Shown one piece after another: positions 60,001-64,000 of a stretch of DNA of 64,000 nt. The position numbers were made by a program, and so were the translations under genes. The notes beneath the pieces are model-generated. The model was not told the DNA's origin. It saw only the letters and a list, made by a program, of their open reading frames with translations, and made no database searches. This DNA comes from Bacilli bacterium (GTDB taxonomy: Bacteria > Bacillota_I > Bacilli_A > RF39 > UBA660): the NCBI GenBank assembly GCA_900753325.1, contig CAADYO010000001.1:68238-132237 (forward strand), given 5' to 3'. The number at the start of each line of letters is the position of its first letter. The stretch's first letter is position 1.

Positions 60001-60108
60001 TACTCTTTCAGTTAAAACTGCAGTCTTACCTGAGCCAGCTCCGGCTGAGACAATGATGTTTTTACCCTCTTCATTTATTGCTTGTAATTGTTCGGGAGTC
60101 CAGGCCAT
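57013..60108 (-). CDS. addA: AddA-type helicase-nuclease subunit
   Basis: Helicase/nuclease subunit of AddAB, which processes double-strand breaks for recombination. The protein (1031 residues from ATG 60108; Bacillus AddA has 1232) has the Q-motif and Walker A WTPEQLQAINEEGKNIIVSA then GAGSGKT, LVLTFTNAAAAEMKERI, VDEYQDTSDTQELFI, VGDIKQSIYRFRNANPYIF, MTIHKSKGLEFPICYFAG, RLLYVAVTRAKEKM, and a C-terminal PD-(D/E)XK nuclease with HGIIDLLIEREDKMIIIDYK. AGGAGGTG precedes the ATG; the GTG at 60120 lies in that site. It follows addB at once, as in other Bacilli. Confidence 0.95.
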   Translation of the reverse strand: MAWTPEQLQAINEEGKNIIVSAGAGSGKTAVLTERVIRKLKSGIHINELLVLTFTNAAAAEMKERIRKAINKTEGLENEANLIDGAYITTFDSFSLSMVKKYHTKLNVSNNIKITDDVIINIEKNRILDEIFEENYLSPTKNFTNLIKDFCLKDDKELKNYIQNIYKKIELKYDRKEYLNTYIEKTYSKENIDNYLNEYLKYIDSYRENIKELLISLNDYFDGTYVTKVEDTLSKFLNATTYEEICTSLDFKLPAVPRNSEEEGKNVKATISSLLKEVKELLIYETTEQMKEEILSTKSNAEVIISILKELDKRLSNYKNENEIFNFTDIALLAIKVVKENEDIRKELVESFNEILVDEYQDTSDTQELFISLISNNNVYMVGDIKQSIYRFRNANPYIFKNKYDTYRDTDKGIKIDLNKNFRSREEVLSNINLLFDLFMDDTIGGANYKESHRMVFGNKTYNEEGKTDQNYDLDVLTYEMDKNTSITKDEQEIFIIGKDIIDKVSSNYQIFDKDTGILRTINYSDIVILLDKSKNFDLYKKIFEYLHIPLSIEKDSSLRKDQDILVIKSLLKFLICIKENNYEQDFKYSFFSLGRSFLFNLSDEELYHYYVTNTIKESSLYLKCLELVKNIDVTPAGEYINYILDELDYDKKLLTLGDVSSYRTRREYIYNLVEDYVSTGNTIYDFITYLDEIYNNDYDLKFKVNTSGSNSCKIMTIHKSKGLEFPICYFAGFSGSFNISELKEKIVYDNKYGIVIPKVDEYYKETIVKALLKRSVKQEEISEKIRLLYVAVTRAKEKMIIVMPEQEEASEVKDIVPIYERNKYNSFLSIMKSIYTVLLPYIIKSTVECTKDYQKVSSLSNEKELLEPNDTIKVEELDLKTETVEESHFSKESLHIFTEEENKLMAFGTKVHEILETSNFKDIDSIEDETIKKKISSFINSDLIKENITCPMYKEYEFIYEENNNIAHGIIDLLIEREDKMIIIDYKLKNINDENYDKQLSGYRKVIEEKTNKLVECYLYSILDEVYRKV

Positions 60109-60109
60109 A

Positions 60110-62440
60110 TTATTCTTCACCTCCTAAAAAAGATAAATCATTTTGTTTTTCTAAGTAGACTAAATCTTTTTCCTTCATGTAACAGATATCTTTAAAGGAA
60201 CAGAAGACACAAGATATATTAACATTAGAATATACTTTTGGATTAATAGTAAAGTCTGCCGATAAGATATTATCAGTTTCTGTGGAAATATAGTTTTTAG
60301 TATAATCTAGTAAATCGTATAACGTATCATTTGATAAGACTTTTTTGGCGGCATAGGTTCCAAAACCTTTTTCTTCGTTATAGGACATACTTTTAATATA
60401 TTCACTTTTTTCATATGTTGAATCAAATCTACTTAATATGGAAATATCATCTGTTGAATATCCTTGTAAAAGATATTGATCTTTTTTAACTTTTTCAATG
60501 TCTTTACTCCAAGTAGGATAATTAAATAAAATGTTTTGATAATATATTCCTGTAAATATTGGACTTTTAATAGCTTTGGAATAATGAATTAGATATAGGT
60601 ATACTGGTAGTTGCATATGTAAGCCATATTTCATAGGTTCTATATGGGTATCAATACTACCAGTTTTATAGTCAATTATAGAAAAGTATGTATCTTCAAT
60701 ATTTTGATAGTACATTATTTTATCGATACTACCAGTAAAAATTACAGATACTTTTTTCTTTAAGTCTATATCTATTTTCTTTTCATAATAGGCATCATTG
60801 TAGCCTGTTATTAGGTCTTGTTTATTTAAGATATCTATTAGTTTTAAAAGATCTTTTTTGATACGAATTAAAAGTAGTTTTTCTTTTAGGGAAAGTTCTC
60901 TTTTTTCTAGATATTTTTGATATTCTTCTTCAAAGTTAAAGTTTGTTTTCTTATATACTGATAATATGTAATGATACATTGAACCAATGTATGTTTGGAA
61001 AGTATTAGTATATGGTTCTAATTTTAAGACATGTCTTATATAGTATTTAAATTTACATTCACTATAGGCGTTAAGAGATGTATATGATAGTTTTAATGGG
61101 TATGGTAAGTTAGTTAGATACTCATCATTATTGATACCTGTAAAGACGCTAGAATATGTTTTATAAGGTATTTGATAGTGAGTATATAGTTTTTTTAGGT
61201 CTTTATTCTTTTCACCGTATAAATGATATAAATCTAGGTATGATGCTAGTCGTAGTTCATTATATATATTTGAACTGTTATATGAGTCTAATTTAGGTTT
61301 TACAATATTTAGAGAAAGATCAGTAATTAGACTTGATTTGTAGTAACTTTTAAATGGCGAAGTTAGTTTATATGATAAGTATAGATTTTTAATATTTGAT
61401 AAGATATAAACTAAGTTATTTTTATTACGTTTATTTAAGTAATCTGTTTTATATAGTGACACTTCATCTTTTTCTTTATCAGTAATATAGGAAATATCTT
61501 TTTCCATTTTAGGTAATTCATCTTGATTAAATCCTAGTACAAAAACGTATTCATCATCATTAAATGATTCTTTATATAAGTCTTTTATCGTAACAGCATT
61601 TTTTAAGTTAACGGGTGAAGCGTAAGTATTTTTTAGTTTGTCAGTTAAAAGTATTTTATATTCTTTTGAGGTCTCATCTAGAAAACTTAAGTCTGATAAG
61701 ATATTGATAAGTTTTTTATTAATACTTTTTTTATCTTTATTTTCTAAGTCTAATTCCTTTGTATTTAGGTAATCTTTTACTACCTTAGTACTATAAATTG
61801 AATAGTTAAAATTTATATTTATAGGTATATGATAGAATGAAAAAAGACTTTTTATGGTATATAGGTAATCACTAGAGATATTTGCTAGATATATTTTATT
61901 TATGTCAACACCCGTTTTTAGAAGGTTTATTATTTCTAGACAAACTTGATTAACTTCTTCTTCTAAGGTATTACATTCCATTACTGGTGCAGTTATAGTT
62001 TTTTCTGGTACATGTTCTTCTTTTATACCTAACATTTCTTCTTCATATTTTTCTAGGTTATATTCATTTTTTACAATGATATTTTTATTTTTAAGATATT
62101 CTTTATAAGTATTATTGTAGATTAATAGTCCTTCTTTTATTAATTCTTTTTTTAAGTCTTTTAAGAAGTTTAGTTTAGGACTTTTATATGTTTTATTTTC
62201 ATCTATTACATATAAATTGTTTATATATACTCTTGCGACATCTATATTGTAGTTATATTTTTTTATTAGATAAGCAAGTAATTTATCATCATATGAAAAA
62301 TAGTATATTTTTTTATACTCTTCTTTAGTCATAAACTTTATATTAACGAGTTTTTTAGTTTGAGATAGCCCTTTTAATATTTTTGTCTTTGTTTGGTTTG
62401 GACAGATTATTAAAGAGTTATCTTTTGCTGTAAAATCCAT
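60110..62440 (-). CDS. addB: AddB-like nuclease subunit (PD-(D/E)XK, iron-sulfur)
   Basis: Partner of AddA. The 776-residue protein (start ATG 62440 with GGTGAT) is short for AddB (about 1160) and lacks a Walker A. The N-terminal two thirds is a degenerate helicase-like part (FVLGFNQDELPKMEKDI is the typical 'G...G.fP....D' segment). The C-terminal nuclease has SYTSLNAYSECKFKYYIRHV with the first cluster Cys, FTGSIDKIMYY, FSIIDYKTG and the final CVFCSFKDIC, three cysteines that complete the 4Fe-4S staple seen in AddB and Cas4. A small size is common in reduced AT-rich Firmicutes. Confidence 0.88.
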   Translation of the reverse strand: MDFTAKDNSLIICPNQTKTKILKGLSQTKKLVNIKFMTKEEYKKIYYFSYDDKLLAYLIKKYNYNIDVARVYINNLYVIDENKTYKSPKLNFLKDLKKELIKEGLLIYNNTYKEYLKNKNIIVKNEYNLEKYEEEMLGIKEEHVPEKTITAPVMECNTLEEEVNQVCLEIINLLKTGVDINKIYLANISSDYLYTIKSLFSFYHIPININFNYSIYSTKVVKDYLNTKELDLENKDKKSINKKLINILSDLSFLDETSKEYKILLTDKLKNTYASPVNLKNAVTIKDLYKESFNDDEYVFVLGFNQDELPKMEKDISYITDKEKDEVSLYKTDYLNKRNKNNLVYILSNIKNLYLSYKLTSPFKSYYKSSLITDLSLNIVKPKLDSYNSSNIYNELRLASYLDLYHLYGEKNKDLKKLYTHYQIPYKTYSSVFTGINNDEYLTNLPYPLKLSYTSLNAYSECKFKYYIRHVLKLEPYTNTFQTYIGSMYHYILSVYKKTNFNFEEEYQKYLEKRELSLKEKLLLIRIKKDLLKLIDILNKQDLITGYNDAYYEKKIDIDLKKKVSVIFTGSIDKIMYYQNIEDTYFSIIDYKTGSIDTHIEPMKYGLHMQLPVYLYLIHYSKAIKSPIFTGIYYQNILFNYPTWSKDIEKVKKDQYLLQGYSTDDISILSRFDSTYEKSEYIKSMSYNEEKGFGTYAAKKVLSNDTLYDLLDYTKNYISTETDNILSADFTINPKVYSNVNISCVFCSFKDICYMKEKDLVYLEKQNDLSFLGGEE

Positions 62441-62481
62441 ATTTATCACCATATATATTATAAGATAAAATGGGCAAAAAT

Positions 62482-62507
62482 AAAAGAGGCTTGCTTAAGC
62501 TTCTTTT
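62482..62507 (-). terminator. Terminator of the yceD-rpmF operon
   Basis: AAAAGAGGCTT, 4-base loop, AAGCTTCTTTT (one mismatch), then TATTTTTG on the minus strand; the end of rpmF lies in the stem. Confidence 0.78.
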
Positions 62508-62701
62508 ACTTCTACTACTTTGTTACCTTTATAAGTTCCACATTTTGGACATACTCTATGAGGTTTAATCATTTCTCCGCAACTAGGACATTTACTTACG
62601 CCTGGGATTTCCATTGCATTGTGACTTCTTCTCATTCTCTTTCTTGTCTTTGAAACTTTACGGAAAGGAACAGCAAACATTTGAATGTCTAACTTCATCA
62701 T
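62495..62701 (-). CDS. rpmF: Ribosomal protein bL32 with an L27-like, Prp-type N-terminal extension
   Basis: A 68-residue bL32. The mature part begins AVPFRKVSKTRKRMRRSHNA, as L32 does in other Bacilli (where Met-Ala-Val is the start), and has the zinc-ribbon pairs CPSCGEMIKPHRVC and CPKCGTYKG. Ahead of it stands MMKLDIQMF, so the join reads KLDIQMF-AVPF, almost the same as KLDIQLF-AHHK of L27 in this genome. ATG 62701 has GAGGAGTGAT at the right distance; the internal ATG (codon 8) has none. So L32 is probably made with an extension that Prp removes. It follows yceD by four bases. Confidence 0.95.
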   Translation of the reverse strand: MMKLDIQMFAVPFRKVSKTRKRMRRSHNAMEIPGVSKCPSCGEMIKPHRVCPKCGTYKGNKVVEVKEA

Positions 62702-62705
62702 ATTA

Positions 62706-63191
62706 TCACTCCTCTTTGTAATCTTTTAATAAATCAGAAAATGGATTATTTTTATTTGATATTTCATCTTCACTAATTAATTTCCATCCATCCCCATGAA
62801 ATTTACTGAGATCTTTAACCTTAGTAAACTGTAAGGGGATCTCCAGTACAATATTTTCCCATAAAAATTGAAATATATCAAGTGTATTTTCATTTTTTTT
62901 ACAATTTTGGTCTAAAATATCGTTGTATTCTACAGAAATTGGATAAGGAACTGGTTCTAGGGAAATAGAATCTGAAAGAATAATATTTCCTTTTATACTG
63001 GCTTTAATATAATCCGTTAACTCATCCTCATCTTCTTCAGATGCACCCATATATACTTTACCTTCTACTTTGATGTTTTCCATTTTTAAAACTGATGTAT
63101 CTTCAAAATAGGTATTTGGTATTGTATAAGAATTCGTTATATCTATTTCTTTTACAGTTTGACTATGTAAAAGGCTTAAATCTATATCCAT
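62706..63191 (-). CDS. yceD: YceD (DUF177) family protein
   Basis: A 161-residue acidic protein of the YceD/DUF177 family, which in bacteria and plastids lies before rpmF and is needed for 23S rRNA accumulation. It has the family layout: N-terminal strand pair, VEGKVYMGASEEDEDELTDY in place of the 'vxGxlxatvxlxCxRCLep' region (here without the cysteines), PYPISVEYNDIL, DILDQN-like acid stretch, the helix LWENIVLEIPLQ, and the end GDGWKLISEDE. AGGAG precedes ATG 63191. The yceD-rpmF pair is strong context support. Confidence 0.88.
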   Translation of the reverse strand: MDIDLSLLHSQTVKEIDITNSYTIPNTYFEDTSVLKMENIKVEGKVYMGASEEDEDELTDYIKASIKGNIILSDSISLEPVPYPISVEYNDILDQNCKKNENTLDIFQFLWENIVLEIPLQFTKVKDLSKFHGDGWKLISEDEISNKNNPFSDLLKDYKEE

Positions 63192-63199
63192 ATTTTCTC

Positions 63200-63778
63200 C
63201 TATCTAATAGCTAATTTAGTGCCATTTTCTACAACTTGAATTATCCCATGATAATGAAGATCTTTCGCAACATTTACAGTATTATAAGGGTTACTTACCC
63301 AAATTCTAATGGAATAATTTTTCTCAGCTAAAGCCTCTATCTTACCAACATCTAATCTACCATCTTCTAGTTCTGATAAAGTATAAACATTGTTTTTGGA
63401 TGAATCTTCTTTAACAGATACTCTTAGAAGATCTTTAGGTACTTGATAAGTTAGACAGTTATCACTTGTTATTTTTTCAATATTGTCAACTAAATTTAAC
63501 TGATAGTCAACTGGTTCTGTAAGATTGTTTTTTATAGTTAGCGTATAGGCCTTTGATGATAATCCTATTGCGTCTGTTACAGGGGTTGACTTTGTTATAT
63601 CTATGTTTGGGCCAGATACATCATGAAAAGTAATATCTAGAGACTCTGAACTATAATCTGTGTTTCTTGCTTCTGTAAACTTATAATAGATACTGTGAGT
63701 TGCGATTATTGCAACCGCTAATATAAAAGTCATTATAACTGTGTTTTTTATGATATATTTTTTTCTATTGTAATACAT
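63200..63778 (-). CDS. TasA/camelysin-like secreted or membrane-anchored protein
   Basis: A 192-residue protein with an N-terminal basic stretch and one hydrophobic helix (TVIMTFILAVAIIATHSIYY), then an extracellular beta-rich domain with YTLTIKNNLTEPVDYQLNLV and a C-terminal KDLHYHGIIQVVENG. The pattern of a short segment after the helix, 'ltIkNxxxxxvxYxlxl', recalls TasA/CalY-like and related SipW-dependent wall proteins, yet the typical Asp-rich parts are missing, so I give this as fold-level resemblance only. GAGGTG precedes ATG 63778, and TTGACT-N17-TATCAT lies upstream. It leads the operon with yceD and rpmF, an odd partner for ribosomal genes. Confidence 0.65.
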   Translation of the reverse strand: MYYNRKKYIIKNTVIMTFILAVAIIATHSIYYKFTEARNTDYSSESLDITFHDVSGPNIDITKSTPVTDAIGLSSKAYTLTIKNNLTEPVDYQLNLVDNIEKITSDNCLTYQVPKDLLRVSVKEDSSKNNVYTLSELEDGRLDVGKIEALAEKNYSIRIWVSNPYNTVNVAKDLHYHGIIQVVENGTKLAIR

Positions 63779-63795
63779 ACTACACCTCTTATATA

Positions 63796-63824
63796 ATGAT
63801 AATATTTATAAAATATTTAGTCAA
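63796..63824 (-). promoter_or_regulatory. Promoter of the 63778-yceD-rpmF operon
   Basis: Minus strand TTGACT (63824-63819), 17 bases, TATCAT (63801-63796). Confidence 0.7.
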
Positions 63825-63873
63825 TAATTCTTTCTTTTAATATAGCACATTTTTTAATTATTTACAAATGAAA

Positions 63874-63894
63874 GTAACTTCTCTTTGAAGTTAC
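63874..63894 (-). terminator. Hairpin at the end of the rightmost partial gene
   Basis: GTAACTTC, 5-base loop, GAAGTTAC; the stop codon of the partial gene lies in the stem. The following T run is poor (TTTCATTTG). Confidence 0.6.
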
Positions 63895-64000
63895 ATTCCT
63901 TTCATAATCTTAATGGCATTATTATAAGCTTCTTCTAAGTCTTTAAAATGATTATTTATATATTCTTTATCATTATCTTTACTTTTTAATTCATGTAGAA
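63891..64000 (-). CDS. C-terminal end of an unknown gene (runs off the window)
   Basis: The frame closed by TAA 63893-63891 reads LHELKSKDNDKEYINNHFKD, LEEAYNNAIKIMKGM backwards to the window edge. It is charged and helical. Too little is visible for a family. The stop lies inside a hairpin, as for many genes of this window, which supports it as a real 3' end. Confidence 0.6.
   Translation of the reverse strand, partial: LHELKSKDNDKEYINNHFKDLEEAYNNAIKIMKGM

Noticed and set aside
1..64000. Mycoplasma-type genetic code (TGA as Trp)
   Set aside because: TGA closes ylbD, ylbF and the 323-residue gene at tight ATGA or near-ATGA junctions, and Trp is coded by TGG throughout.

Overview
The window looks like chromosomal DNA of an uncultured, AT-rich, low-GC Firmicute (class Bacilli, in the broad RF39/Erysipelotrichia-like neighbourhood). 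Reasons: strong AT bias; Bacillus-type gene neighbourhoods (ylbD-ylbE-ylbF-rsmD, rplU-prp-rpmA-obg, yceD-rpmF, ruvA-ruvB-queA, parE-parC, addB-addA); a Firmicutes DnaB primosome protein; strong Shine-Dalgarno sites; TTGACA/TATAAT promoters often with an extended TG. TGA works as a stop (ATGA overlaps at 2893-2896 and 53201-53204), so this is not a code-4 mollicute. Placement below class level is inference. About 58 of 61 genes lie on the minus strand; the three plus-strand genes are short single units, each with a hairpin terminator shared with, or facing, the neighbouring minus gene.

Layout, left to right. 1-5 kb: start of hrcA with two CIRCE operators, a pilin-like lectin-domain surface protein, rsmD with ylbD/E/F, a zinc metallopeptidase. 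5-16 kb: topoisomerase IV, a small putative lipoprotein, and a lipoprotein-mtaB-recD2-small membrane protein operon, then an acidic membrane-anchored protein. 16-19.6 kb: SpoVB-like flippase convergent with HelD. 19.7-24.6 kb: the most unusual region, a five-gene operon coding for a carbamoyltransferase-glycosyltransferase fusion (interrupted by a frameshift in a run of eight A), a P-loop nucleotide kinase, an RdgB-like NTP pyrophosphatase, a GreA-like factor and a hexapeptide acyltransferase. 24.7-28 kb: two paralogous unknown proteins flanking a CYTH-domain protein, then phosphohexomutase. 28-31.7 kb: hybrid histidine kinase, a decayed IS200/IS605 element, a PlsC-like acyltransferase. 32-38 kb: membrane proteins (CmpB-like, ZIP, UppP), CBS/DRTGG pyrophosphatase, HD hydrolase, DnaB. 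38-46 kb: prepilin peptidase and PilC, YqfQ-like protein, tgt, GreA-like factor, queA, ruvB, ruvA, yebC. 46-51 kb: Hpt-REC phosphorelay protein, a second IS relic, methyltransferase-like and EEP proteins, obg, rpmA-prp-rplU with an L21 leader. 51-64 kb: two unknown proteins and a DinG-like helicase in one operon, a histidine phosphatase, addA-addB, rpmF-yceD and a TasA/camelysin-like secreted protein.

How the parts fit: DNA maintenance (topo IV, RecD2, RuvAB, AddAB, DinG, DnaB), translation and tRNA/rRNA modification (RsmD, MtaB, Tgt, QueA, L21, L27, L32, Obg, YceD, YebC), envelope (UppP, SpoVB-like flippase, phosphohexomutase, PlsC-like, carbamoyl/glycosyl/acyl cassette) and a type IV pilus-like export module (PilD, PilC and at least one pilin-like client). 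A specific prediction is that L32, like L27, is made with a removable N-terminal extension that matches the Prp protease site.
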